Assembly: GCA_963729875.1 (NCBI GenBank)
Contig: CAVSPR010000002.1
Span: 434,001-498,000 of the forward strand
Source: DATBSL01 sp963729875
GTDB lineage: Bacteria > Acidobacteriota > Vicinamibacteria > Fen-336
Direction: 5' to 3'
DNA: 64,000 bases
How positions within the stretch are numbered: position 1 is the first letter of the stretch; each line of letters begins with the position of its first letter. Positions 25,612 through 34,804 of this stretch are shown one piece after another. The translations under genes and the position numbers were made by a program. The notes below the pieces were generated by a model. It had not been told where the DNA came from. It saw only the letters and a program-made list of their open reading frames with translations, and searched no databases.

Positions 25612-25653
25612 ATTGTGCTCAGCCCGGCAGAGCACAATTCAAGACCTGACCCC
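25597..25653. repeat. Perfect palindromic element, 23-base arms
   Basis: Left arm 25597-25619 and right arm 25631-25653 are exact complements around an 11-base loop (CAGCCCGGCAG). Arm ends carry GGGGTCAGGTCTTG, a sequence I associate with REP-type palindromes linked to IS200-like transposases in environmental genomes. Base composition is less GC-rich than the flanks. It sits exactly between two convergent genes, supplying the stop of one (25609-25611) and touching the stop of the other (25653). It may be a mobile palindrome now used as a bidirectional terminator. Confidence 0.8.
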
Positions 25654-27837
25654 TAGGCCTTCGACGACGGCTCGAACAGCTTCTCGAACTCGGGCTCGCC
25701 GTGGAGACAGGCGAGGTCGGGGTCGCGGCGGGTCCACTCGAGGTTATGGTAGCCGGCCGCCTTCGCCCGCCGCAGCATGTCGATCGCCTCGCGGCTTCTT
25801 CTTCATCACCCCGTAGGTGCAGGCCGCGTTGTAGAGGATGTTCGAGTCGTGGGGGCGCAGGTCCACCGCCTTCTGCAGCTCGCGCTCCGCGTCGGCGCCG
25901 CGCCCGGTGACCGCGTAGTCGGCGGCGAGGAGGATGCGCGCCCGCACGTCCTCCGGGACGTCCCGCAGCGTCTGCTCGAGGACCGCGATCTCGCGCAGGC
26001 GCAGCCGCTCGCGCGTCCTCGGTGCGCCCCAGGCCCTCGTAGATGTTGGTGTAGGGCACGTAGACGTTGTAGTCGTCGCCGTTGACCGCGATCGCCTGGG
26101 CGACCGATCTCGATCGCCTCCGCCCAGCGGTCGGACTCGAAGAGCGAGCGGCCCAGGATGTTGTAGGCGCCGTCGCAGTCGCGCTTCATCTCGATCGCCC
26201 GGCGCACGTCGCGGATCGCCTCGTCGTACCGCTTCTGGGCGTAGAGGATGCGGGCGCGGGCCACGAGCGCCTCGGGCAGGCTGGGGTCGAGGGCCAGGGC
26301 CCGCTCGCAGGCGGCCCGGCCCGCGTTCGAGCCAGCGCTCGTCCTTCTCGTGCCACTCGTAGACGACCCCGCAGGCGTTCGCGATCCCGGCGTGGGCGAG
26401 GGCGAAGCCGGGGTCGAGCAGGATCGCGTGCTCGAACATCTGCATCGCGAGGTCGAGATCGGAGCGCGTCATCCGGCGCGAGTAGGCGCGGCCCTTGAGG
26501 TAGTGGTCGTAGGCACGCGGGTCGCCGGTGGGCTTGGCCGCGAGCAGCTTCTCCTCCTGCGGGGTGAGCGTGATCCGCAGGGCCTGGGTGATGTTGCGGG
26601 CGATCTCGTCCTGGACCTCGAAGACGTCCGACAGCTCGCGGTCGTAGCGCTCGGCCCAGACCGCGGTGCCGGTGCGGGTCTCGACGAGCTGGGCGGTGAT
26701 GCGCAGGCGGTTGCCGGCCCGTCGCAGCGAGCCGCCGAGCACGTACTGCGCGCTGAGCTGCTGGCCCACCTGGGGGCCGGTCACCGACTGGTCCCGGAAG
26801 GCCACCACCGCGGCGCGGGGGAAGACCCGCAGGTTCTTCACCTTCGACAGCTCGGTGATGATGTCCTCCGTCATGCCGTCGCGAAAGTACTCGTCCTCCT
26901 TCGCGCCGCTCAGGTTCTCGAAGTAGAGGACGGCCACCGACTTGTCGCGTGCCCCGGCGGGAGCTACCCGCCCGGAGTCGATCTCGCGCTTCAGGCGCTG
27001 GAGGTCGGCCCGCAGCTCGGTCGCCGACTGGTAGCGCAGGCGACGGTCCTTCTCGAGCAGCTTGCCCACGATCTGGACGAGCCCGTCGGGCAGGTTGCGG
27101 CCCGTGTCCGCGAGCGAGGGGGGCGTCCGGTTGAGGATCGCCTCGAACACGGTGGCGGTGGTGCCGCCCGCGAAGGCGGGGTGGCCGGTGGCCATCTCGT
27201 AGAGCACGACGCCGAAGGAGAAGAGGTCGGTCCGGGCGTCCACCTCCTCGCCCCGCGCCTGCTCGGGGGACATGTAGGCCACGGTGCCGAGCGTCGAGCC
27301 GGTGCTCGTCGCGAAACCGTCGGTGGGCATCGCGGAGCTGAGCGGCGCCTCGCCGGCGCGCCGGCCCTCGAGGAGCTTGGCGAGGCCGAAGTCGAGGACC
27401 TTGGCCTGCCCGCGCTCGGTCACGAAGATGTTGGCGGGCTTGATGTCGCGGTGGGCGATGCCCTTCTTGTGCGCGGCCTCGAGGGCGTCGGCCACGTGGA
27501 TGCCGAGCTCGACGATCTCCTCGACCGGGAGCGGGCGCCCGGCGAGCCGGCTCTTGAGGGTCTGTCCCTCGAGCAGCTCCATCGCGATGAAATGCCGGCC
27601 CCGGTCCTCCGCCGCGTCGTGGATCGTGCAGATGTGCGGGTGGTTGAGCTGGGAGGCCGCCTTGGCCTCCCGCTTGAAGCGCTCGACGGCCTGGCCGTCC
27701 CGGGCCAGCTCGTCCGGGAGGAACTTGAGCGCCACCTGGCGGCCGAGGCGCGTGTCCTCGGCCTTGTAGACGACGCCCATGCCTCCGCCGCCGATCTTCT
27801 CGAGGATCCGATATTGGGAGAAGGTCTCGCCGATCAT
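25653..27837 (-). CDS. Ser/Thr protein kinase with TolB-like and TPR domains (four indels in the TPR part)
   Basis: Starts at ATG 27837 (MIGETFSQYRILEKIGGGGMG), because the earlier in-frame ATG at 27867 overlaps the -10 box. The kinase is complete: ATP Lys in VALKF (K38), HRDIKPANIF, DFGLA, and YMSPEQARGEEVD. A TolB-like domain (VAVLYFENLSG...FRDGMTEDIITEL) and TPR repeats follow. From base 26330 down the frame changes near 26325, 26105, 26017 and 25796; the stitched protein ends DPDLACLHGEPEFEKLFEPS and stops at 25653. About 726 residues. Same architecture as the kinase at the window start. Confidence 0.88.
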
Positions 27838-27865
27838 GTTTGTGTGGGGGAGAGCCGGGTCCGGC

Positions 27866-27894
27866 ATGTTATGTCCCGGCCGGGCACGCGTCAA
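27866..27894 (-). promoter_or_regulatory. Promoter of the kinase-TPR gene
   Basis: On the minus strand TTGACG (27894-27889) and TAACAT (27871-27866) with a 17-base spacer. It overlaps the stop codon of the PrsW-like gene. It decides the kinase start: the ATG at 27867 overlaps the -10 box, so ATG 27837 is used. Confidence 0.7.
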
Positions 27895-28922
27895 ACGCGG
27901 GGCGCCGCACCTCCCCCGGCCTCCTCGAGGAAGTACACCTGCCAGAGGTCCCGCGCGCTCTGGCGGACCACCGGCTTCAGGGCCAGGAGGCCGGTGCGGC
28001 CGATCGACTGCTCGAGGTAGCGCAGCTCGTCGAGGTTGGCGCGGACGTCGTCGCCGACCGGGGCCGCGAGCCCGGCCTCGCGCGCGAGGAGGAGGCCCTT
28101 CGCCCGGATCGCCAGCTCGGCCTGGATACGGACGAGGCAGAGCATGTCGGCCACCACCTCGCCCGGGAAACGCTGCTTGAGGGTGCGCAGGTACTCCCCG
28201 AGGCGCGTGTCGAGGGCCTGCCCGGAGGTGATCGACAGGACGAGCTCGAGGTCGCCGTCGAGGCCGACCCCCAGCCAGGCCCTCGTCGCCCGCTCGCTCC
28301 GCTCGAAGACGGCGACGACGAGCAGGGGCAGGCCGACGAGGATGACGGCGGCGGCGAGCAGCGGCGACACGAGGAAGTGGTTGTACAGCGAGTGCGCGGC
28401 GACGGCCGTGAGGAGCCCGGGCACGACGGGCAGGAGCCGGCGCTCCGGGTGACGGTCCGCCAGCATCTTCGCCAGGATGGCGAAGACGGCGGTCGTGGCC
28501 CCGTGGAGGATGGCGGTGCCGAGACCGCGGGCGAGCCAGAGAAGCACCCGCGGCTCGGAGAGCGCGCGCAGGTACTCGACGTTCTCGACGAGGGCGAAGC
28601 CCGCCCCCACCGCGAAGCCCAGGATCGCCGCGTCGACCAGGAACCCCACCCGGCCCCGCCGCAGGAGGAGCACGATCCAGGCGGCCTTCAGCGCCTCCTC
28701 GAGGACCGGGGCGACGTAGCGGGAGAAGGACGGGAGGGCGAGCCCGGTCGCGTCGAGGAGCCAGGCGTTCAGGTGCACGCCTGCCGCCGCCGCCGCTCCC
28801 CCCGCGAGGAGGGCCACCAGCACCGAGCGCAGCGAGACGAGCTTGAAGCTGTCGAGGAAGACGAGCAGCGCCAGGAAGAGCAGCACCGGCAGCAGCGCCA
28901 CCGCGACGTTCAGGACGGGCAT
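27891..28922 (-). CDS. PrsW-family intramembrane protease
   Basis: 343 residues from ATG 28922. Several membrane helices fill the first 240 residues. PrsW signatures are in place: VLEEALKAAW (double Glu plus Lys), FALVENVEYL, and two later helices with HGATTAVFAIL and HSLYNHFL that supply histidines. PrsW relatives cut anti-sigma factors within the membrane. The C-terminal 110 residues are soluble and not recognised. An upstream in-frame ATG (28934) overlaps a TAGAAT box (28938-28933), so the later ATG, 10 bases after that box, is the better start. An ECF sigma operon lies 3 kb upstream on the same strand, a possible functional link. Confidence 0.82.
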   Translation of the reverse strand: MPVLNVAVALLPVLLFLALLVFLDSFKLVSLRSVLVALLAGGAAAAAGVHLNAWLLDATGLALPSFSRYVAPVLEEALKAAWIVLLLRRGRVGFLVDAAILGFAVGAGFALVENVEYLRALSEPRVLLWLARGLGTAILHGATTAVFAILAKMLADRHPERRLLPVVPGLLTAVAAHSLYNHFLVSPLLAAAVILVGLPLLVVAVFERSERATRAWLGVGLDGDLELVLSITSGQALDTRLGEYLRTLKQRFPGEVVADMLCLVRIQAELAIRAKGLLLAREAGLAAPVGDDVRANLDELRYLEQSIGRTGLLALKPVVRQSARDLWQVYFLEEAGGGAAPRV

Positions 28923-28968
28923 GCGGGGGGTCATTCTACCCGGTCCGCCCGGTGCGTCCGCGCCGGCG

Positions 28969-31911
28969 CTACCGCAGGACCTTGAGCGAGACCATGAACT
29001 CATCGCGCGGCTTCACGCCTTCCTCGAAGGCAACCGCGTACCCGGCGGAGAGCGTCATGTCGAGGCGCGACAGGAGGGTGAACCGCAGGTCGAGCTGGCC
29101 CCCGACGTTGCCGAGGGTGCGGCGCAGCTCGGAGTCGTCGAGGTTGGTCCCGAGCACCGTCGCGAACACGGCTGGCCGGATCCAGGTGGCGTAGAAGCTC
29201 GGCGTGCCGACGCGCCGGAAGCGCAGGGGCGGGAGGTTCCACTCGAGCATGGACCGCACGTAGTTGCGGCCCGAGATCTCGTTGATCTCGAGGCCGGGGA
29301 AGGCGGGCGACAGGCGGTAGCGCTTCTCGTCCCGGTGGTCCACCCAGTTGTTCCGGAAGCCGCCGAAGTAGAAGTTCGAGTAGGGCTCGCCGACGTCCCC
29401 CGGCGAGAGTCCCGCCGAGCTGCGGAGCCAGACCGAGGAGTGGGGCAGGGGGAGGGAGAAGCCCAGGTCGAGATCGGCCCACCCGCCGAAGTAGCCCTTC
29501 CCCCCGGCCACGTCGGTCCGGGCCCCGACCTCCCAGACGTAGCCCTTCTCCTCGTCCACGAAGCCGAGAGAGTGGCGCGTGAAGCTGTCCCGGATGCGGG
29601 CCTCCGCGCTGAAGAGGGTGTCGGTGGTCACGGGGACGCCCTGGTAGTCGGGGAGCTCCTCGAGGTTGCCCCAGTACTCGGCGCTCGCGGAGACGGCGAC
29701 CGTGCGGGGGGTGTCCCAGAGCAGCGTGCGGTCGTAGCCCAGGCCGAAGGCGTACCCCCGCCGGCTGGTCTTCGTGGGGCCGAAGAGGTCGTAGAAGTCG
29801 GCGGGGTTGTACCGGACGCTGGCCTTCCAGTCATACCGGCGGAAGTCGGCCTGGAGGTGGAAGTCCTCGCTCGCGGGCAGGTCGCCGGAAGGCGACCAGG
29901 ACGCGGAGAGGGCCAGGTTGTTGAGCCGCAGCGGGTCGGAGAGGTTGGCCCGCAGGCCGAAGCCCGCGGAGTCCTTGTAGCCCTGGAGGACGGGGTAGAG
30001 GGACTCGAGGCCGATCGTCGCGAACGAGCGGTAGGGTCCGTCGCGCCGGATCATCCCGTCGAGGGGGACCTTGGCCGGGGACCCGACCTTCCACTCCTTG
30101 AGCACCGGGTGCTTCTCGACGAGGCGTTCCCCGAAGAAGGTCACCGGGCTCACGTCCGCGAGCGGCTTCGCCTCGATCCGCGCCGGCACGAAGCCCTCCC
30201 CCGTGTACCGGAAGACGACCAAACGGTCGTCCCCGAGGGGGATCGGGCGGAAGAACCCGGTTTCGGTGTTGCTGACCGCCTCGAGGGCGCCCGTCTCGAT
30301 CTCGTAGCGGAAGATGTTCGCGACGCCGGTGTAGTACGAGCTGCCGTAGAGGTACCTTCCGTCCGCCGAGAAGACGAAGTTCTGCGGGATCGCGAACTCG
30401 AAGGAGATCTCCTTGAGAGGGGTGGAGTCCCCCTTCAGCAGCGGGTCCCGGGCCAGGACGAGGAGCGACTGCTTGCCGTCGATCGCGCCGTGCGACAGCG
30501 AGAGCAGGCGGCCGTCGGGGGAGACGTCGAGGTCGTACACGACCTCGCCGTAGGGCCACGAGCGGACGCTCTTCCACTCCGAGTAGGGGAAGGCGATGCG
30601 GACGAGGGTCGAGATGCCGTTGAAGGTGCGGATCCCCCACAGCGACCGGTCGGCACGGTCGAAGGCGAGGTCGCCGATCCGCGCGTCCTTGAGCAGGAGG
30701 CGGGTCTTTCGGGTCGCCGGGTCGAGGGACACCAGGTCCCGGTAGGCGTAGTTGTCGTTCGTGTAGAAGAGCGTCCCGGTGTCCGGGTCGAAGGCGAGCG
30801 ACGTGACCGTGTGCATCGCGGGCTGCTTCACGTCCACGAGCTTCCGGACCGAGCCGTCCTCGAGCGAGATCGCGGCGACGTGGCCCACGATGCCCGGGTA
30901 GTTGAGGCCCGCGTAGAGGGTGCGGCCACCCGCGTCCACGTACGCGCGGGAGACCGAGCCGAGCGCCCGCCGGGAGATGTCGCGGTAGGGGGTCGTGGGG
31001 TACTTCCGGATGGTCGTCGAGGTTCGCGGCCTGGAAGGCGTGCTCGTCCTCCACCCACTGCTTCCACGCCGCGTCGAGCGGCATGCCGTAGACCCTCCGG
31101 AACTGCGAGGCGTAGTACGCCTTGCTGCCGTCGGAGCGCACCGTCCACTTGAGAAGCGACTCGGGGCCGTGGCGGTCGGCCAGCCAGCTCATGAAGCGCG
31201 TCCCGTAGAGGTACGAGTTCATCTCTGTCTGGAAGTCGATCTTCGTCCCCTCGGAGGCGAGCCCCAGGGGGTCGTAGAAGCGGGTGCCGTCCTTCACCAT
31301 CGCGCGGAACACCATCTCGTCGTAGGCACCCTGCGCGCGGCCGAGCCCCCCGCCATCCAGGTCTCCACGAAGGTCGCGATGCCCTCCTGGTACCAGCGCG
31401 GCGCGGCGGCCCGGGGGGTGGTCAGGAAGAAGTAGACGATCGACTCGGGCTGCTCGGCGATCGGGCTCACCTTGCCGGCGAACACGGCCCGGAAGAGGCG
31501 CTCGGACCCCGCGGCCTTGTCCATGGCCATGACGTGGACGAGCTCGTGGTTCATGAGGAAGTTCACGCGCTCGTTCGCGACGATGGTCTCGTAGGTGAAG
31601 CTCAGGGGCGCGATCTCGAGGGACATGTTGTTGCGCGGCACGGCGCCGGCGCCCGCGTTGCCCGAGTCGGAGAGGTCGGTCAGGAGCACCGTCACCTTCT
31701 CCGAGGGCCGGTAGTCGAACAGCTTCCGGTCGAAGCCCAGGGCGTTCTCGAAGCAGCGGCCGGCGTGGGGCGTCACGAAGGCCGTCGTCGGGTTCACGTA
31801 GACGAGGCGGAGGTCGGGCGTCTCCAGCGCCGCGAGCTGCGCCCCCGCCTCCCCGGCGAAACCGAGGGCGAAGAGCCCGGCCGCCAGGCCGACAGCCGAG
31901 GAAGAGCGCAT
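28969..31911 (-). CDS. Exported gluzincin protease + beta-propeller + outer-membrane barrel fusion (two indels)
   Basis: About 980 residues after joining three pieces. Signal peptide 1-24 (cleavage after GEAGA). Residues about 25-330: a metalloprotease-like domain with MNHELVHVMAMDK (zinc HExxH) and, 60 residues later, WYQEGIATFVETWM supplying a Glu ligand. Then about 280 residues of repeated beta-propeller strands (DPDTGTLFYTNDN, SPDGRLLSLSHG, SADGRYLYGSSYY). The last 350 or so residues are amphipathic beta-strands resembling an outer-membrane barrel. Frame breaks lie at the C run 31346-31351 and near 31010. The whole suggests a surface-anchored protease. Similar proteins occur in Acidobacteriota and Gemmatimonadota without assigned function. 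Confidence 0.75.
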
Positions 31912-31943
31912 CCGGTGGTCATCTCCCCTGAAGTGAGGAAGGG

Positions 31944-31972
31944 ACTCTAGCGGTGTCCCGGACGTTCGTCAA
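31944..31972 (-). promoter_or_regulatory. Promoter of the protease-barrel gene
   Basis: Minus-strand TTGACG (31972-31967) and TAGAGT (31949-31944), spacer 17 bases. The ATG at 31911 follows with an AGGGGAG ribosome site. Confidence 0.72.
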
Positions 31973-32018
31973 CGGACGGATCCGGCCGGCGACCGGGGCG
32001 AACGGCGCGAAAAAGCGA

Positions 32019-32051
32019 AACCGGGAGGCGCCGGCTGGGCTCCTCCCGGTT
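32019..32051 (-). terminator. Rho-independent terminator of the repeat-protein gene
   Basis: AACCGGGAGG (32019-32028) pairs with 32042-32051. Read on the minus strand the stem is followed by TTTCGCTTTTT, a U-rich tail. It lies 60 bases after the stop at 32111. Confidence 0.8.
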
Positions 32052-32070
32052 CCGAGTCCGGTCGAATGTC

Positions 32071-32102
32071 GCCGCCGGGTGCGTGGCCTCGCACCCGGCG
32101 GC
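32071..32102 (-). terminator. GC-rich hairpin directly after the repeat-protein stop
   Basis: Thirteen-base perfect arms, 32071-32083 and 32090-32102, loop of six. It stands between the stop codon and the U-tailed terminator, so the mRNA ends in two stacked hairpins, perhaps protecting the 3' end. Confidence 0.6.
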
Positions 32103-32110
32103 CGTTCGCT

Positions 32111-33346
32111 CTACTGCTCCCGCGCTGCGTCCTGCTGGAAGGCTCCGCTCCTGAGTGACTCCTGGAAGGCACCGCTCTTGAGGGCCTCCTGGAAGGCACC
32201 GCTCTTCAGGGCCTCTTGGAAGGCACCGCTCTTGAGGGCCTCCTGGACGGCACCGCTCTTGAGGGCCTCCTGGACGGCGCCGCTCTTGAGCGCCTCCTGC
32301 AGGACGCCGCTCTTGAGGGCCTCCTGGACGGCGCCGCTCTTGAGCGCCTCCTGCAGAGCACCGCTCTTGAGGGCCTCCTGCAGGACGCCGCTCTTGAGGG
32401 CCTCCTGGACGGCTCCGCTCTTAAGCGCCTCCTGGACCGCGCCGCTCTTGATGGCCTCCTGGAAGGCCCCGCTCTTGAGGGCCTCCTGGACGGCGCCGCT
32501 CTTGAGCGCCTCCTGCAAGGCGCCGCTCTTGAGCGCCTCCTGCTGGAAGGCGCCGCTCTTGAGCGCCTCCTGGAGGGCGCCGCTCTTCAGGGCTTCCTGG
32601 ACCGCCCCGCTCTTGAGCGCTTCCTGGAGGGCGCCGCTCTTCAGGGCTTCCTGGACCGCTCCGCTCTTGAGCGCTTCCTGGACGGCGCCGCTCTTCAGAG
32701 CCTCCTCCTGCTGGAACGCCCCGCTCTTGAGGGCTTCCTGGACTGCCCCGCTCTTGAGGGCCTCCTGGAGGGCGCCGCTCTTGAGGCCTTCCTGGAGGGC
32801 GCCGCTCTTGAGGGCTTCCTGCAAGGCACCGCTCTTGAGGGCCTCTTGGAACGAAGCGCTCGTCACGGCCCTGCGGAACTCAGAATCGGTCGCCAGCTTG
32901 TGGAAGATATCGGTCTGCATCCACGTCTGGAGCTCCGCGTCCTTCAGGACGACGTCGCCCGCCTGGATCTGCTGCTCCTGGTGGCGCTTGGCGGCGCCGA
33001 CCGTCGCCTCGGCTCCCGGCCCGACCGGCGGGAAGCCGTTGACGGCGAAGTACGCGATCGCGATGACCGCAGCCGCCGCAATGCCCCACAGCACCTTCTT
33101 CGTCGACATGCTTCCTCCTCCGCTCCAATTGCGTCGTCGGGACCTGGTCGACCAGATCTCGGGGTTCCTGCCGCTAAGTACAGCCAGCCGTCCAGGAAGT
33201 TGGATCCCGCCGGCCTTCGCCCGGACTTCCGCCATCACGCCATCGGCGAGGCCGGGCGGGGGAGCCGCACGCTCGGCCTCGTCCAGCGCCCGGATGGCGC
33301 GGGCCTCGTCCGCGTCCACCGGGCCGTCGAACCTCTCCTTGCTCAT
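32111..33346 (-). CDS. Membrane-anchored nonapeptide-repeat protein, in frame with an anti-sigma-like N-terminus
   Basis: One open frame of 411 residues. ATG 33346 overlaps the ECF sigma stop (ATGA), and residues 1-79 (DEARAIRALDEAERAAPPPGLADGVMAEV) look like a short cytosolic anti-sigma-type segment without zinc ligands. At residue 80 a second ATG (33109) has a strong GGAGGAGG site. It is followed by a membrane helix (VLWGIAAAAVIAIAYFAV), a Gln/Glu-rich stretch and 26 near-identical nine-residue repeats (EALKSGAxQ, x = L, V or F). Either one protein or two overlapping products are possible. The repeats would form a long helical extracytoplasmic rod. No family recognised with confidence. Confidence 0.7.
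   Translation of the reverse strand: MSKERFDGPVDADEARAIRALDEAERAAPPPGLADGVMAEVRAKAGGIQLPGRLAVLSGRNPEIWSTRSRRRNWSGGGSMSTKKVLWGIAAAAVIAIAYFAVNGFPPVGPGAEATVGAAKRHQEQQIQAGDVVLKDAELQTWMQTDIFHKLATDSEFRRAVTSASFQEALKSGALQEALKSGALQEGLKSGALQEALKSGAVQEALKSGAFQQEEALKSGAVQEALKSGAVQEALKSGALQEALKSGAVQEALKSGALQEALKSGAFQQEALKSGALQEALKSGAVQEALKSGAFQEAIKSGAVQEALKSGAVQEALKSGVLQEALKSGALQEALKSGAVQEALKSGVLQEALKSGAVQEALKSGAVQEALKSGAFQEALKSGAFQEALKSGAFQESLRSGAFQQDAAREQ
32135..32845 (-). repeat. 27-base tandem repeat array coding for 26 nonapeptides
   Basis: Twenty-six in-frame copies of a 27-base unit, with two small in-frame additions (extra QE after unit 5, extra Q after unit 11). The eighth residue varies among Leu, Val and Phe in a non-random order, and codons vary too, so copies are not identical. 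No frame on either strand has a stop in most of the array, which creates long false open frames. Confidence 0.9.
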
Positions 33347-33882
33347 GCGAGACCTCCCGCCGCAAGCGCGCGCCCCAGCCGTCGACGGGCCTCGTGGAGC
33401 CGCGACTTGACCGTCTTCTCCGCCACGCCGAGCGTCTCGGCGATCTCGGAGTACGACAGCTCCGCAAAGTGGCGGAGCACGATCACCTGGCGGTCGTCCT
33501 CCCGGAGGCCCAGGAGCCCCGCCTGCAGGCCGTCCGCCCGCTCGCGGCTCCGCAGCGCCTCCTCCGGGCCGCCCGTCGCCGGAAGGTCGACGACCAGGGG
33601 GTCGAGGGGCCGGCGGCGCCCGCGTGCGTTCAGGGACTCGTTCACCACGATCCTGTACATCCAGCTGAAAAAGCGGTACTTGGGGTCGAAGCTCGCCAGG
33701 TTCTCCCAGGCCTTGACGAAGGCCCCCTGGACGACGTCGCGGGCGTCCTCGCGGTCCCCGAGCATCCGCCAGGCGACGTTGAAAAAGGCCCGCTGGTACC
33801 GGAGGACCAGGGGCTCGAAGGCCTCGATCTCGCCCCGGAGGCAGCGGGCCACGACTTCGGCGTCAGGATCCCCATCGACCAT
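33343..33882 (-). CDS. ECF-type RNA polymerase sigma factor
   Basis: 179 residues. Region 2 (EPLVLRYQRAFFNVAWRMLGDREDARDVVQGAFVKAWENL) and region 4 (LREDDRQVIVLRHFAELSYSEIAETLGVAEKTVKSRLHEAR) are both complete, with the expected VVNESLNARGRR between. No region 1 or 3, so it is an extracytoplasmic-function type. ATG 33882 is the first good start; an upstream frame extension is not supported. Its stop overlaps the ATG at 33346, so the repeat-protein frame is its likely regulator or main output. Confidence 0.93.
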   Translation of the reverse strand: MVDGDPDAEVVARCLRGEIEAFEPLVLRYQRAFFNVAWRMLGDREDARDVVQGAFVKAWENLASFDPKYRFFSWMYRIVVNESLNARGRRRPLDPLVVDLPATGGPEEALRSRERADGLQAGLLGLREDDRQVIVLRHFAELSYSEIAETLGVAEKTVKSRLHEARRRLGRALAAGGLA

Positions 33883-33996
33883 AAGTACAACGGCCTCGAG
33901 AGGAAGTTGGAGCGGCCCAAACCTAGCACGTTTCCGCGGGGCGGAGGATGTCGGGGTATCATTCCCCGTCTCCTTCAACCGAAGAGGCAAGAGACG

Positions 33997-34442
33997 GTGA
34001 GTCGGCCAGAAACCCGGCGGCTGAGCGTGCCCGGGACGGACCAGGGGATCGCGACGGCGCTCGACGCCCTCGCGGAGATGGTCGCCGCCCAGGGCCTTTC
34101 GAAAGCGGTCAGCTGGCCGGTGGAGGTTTCGCTCGACGAGGTCCTGGCCAACGTGGTGCGGCACGGGCTCGAGGGGAGCGAGGGGGGAGCGTCGAGATCG
34201 AGCTGACCCTCGACACCGGGGTCGAGCCCCCGTTCTGCCGGGTGTTGGTCGTGGACGACGGGCCGGAGTTCGACCCCCTCTCGGCCGCACAGCCGGACAC
34301 GACCTTGGGCGTCGAGAACCGGCCCGTCGGGGGGCTCGGCATCGCCCTCGTGCGCCGTCTGATGGACGAGGTCGCTTACGAGCGCCGGGACGGCAGGAAC
34401 CGGCTGCGGTTCGAGCGGCGGCTCGTGGCCGTGGAGGCCTGA
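33997..34442 (+). CDS. rsbW: RsbW-like anti-sigma factor kinase (frameshifted near 34185)
   Basis: About 148 residues once joined. A GHKL-fold ATPase that would bind a sigma factor or phosphorylate the STAS partner. N box: VSLDEVLANVVRHGL; G1: VVDDGPEFDPL; G2: GGLGIALVRRLMDEVAYER. GTG 33997 follows a purine-rich site. The frame breaks in the G run 34182-34187; adding one G joins the halves into a normal-length protein. First gene of a three-gene partner-switching unit (kinase, antagonist, phosphatase). Confidence 0.88.
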
Positions 34443-34456
34443 GGAGGCGAGGGCGG

Positions 34457-34804
34457 ATGCAGATCGGCGAAGACAGGGTCGGGGAGGCGCTGGTGATCGC
34501 CCCCATGGGCCGCGTGGACTCGGTGAGCTCGGCCGAGCTCGAGCGGGTGGTGGTCGCGCGGATCGACGCCGGCGGCCGGCGCCTCGTGCTGGACCTCTCC
34601 GGGGTCGAGTACATCTCCAGCGCGGGCCTGCGAGTCCTGCTGATGGCGGCCAAGCGCCTCAAGGCGCCCCCGGCCGCGCTCGTCCTCTGCGGCCTGGGCC
34701 CGAGCGTCCGCACCGTGCTGGAGTTGGCGGGGTTCCTCCCGCTCTTCTCGGTCGAGGCCGGTCGCGAGCAGGCCCTCGCCCGGATCGGCGGCCCCGCGGC
34801 GTGA
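34457..34804 (+). CDS. rsbV: STAS-domain anti-sigma factor antagonist (RsbV/SpoIIAA-like)
   Basis: 115 residues, one STAS domain. The phosphorylation loop is LDLSGVEYISSAGLRVL; Ser55, just before AGL, aligns with the serine modified in SpoIIAA. When unphosphorylated it should bind the RsbW-like kinase and free its target. Fourteen bases after rsbW, and its stop overlaps the GTG of the phosphatase. Confidence 0.92.
   Translation: MQIGEDRVGEALVIAPMGRVDSVSSAELERVVVARIDAGGRRLVLDLSGVEYISSAGLRVLLMAAKRLKAPPAALVLCGLGPSVRTVLELAGFLPLFSVEAGREQALARIGGPAA

Noticed and set aside
27866..27868. Earlier ATG (27867) as kinase start.
   Set aside because: It overlaps the -10 box TAACAT, so the transcript would begin after it; ATG 27837 is used instead.
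32135..32845. CRISPR array.
   Set aside because: Units are contiguous 27-base coding repeats with no spacers and no cas genes nearby.
31953..33410. Long plus-strand open frames over the repeat array.
   Set aside because: A 27-base repeat without stops in several frames leaves every frame open; the minus frame alone has a ribosome site, membrane helix and terminator.
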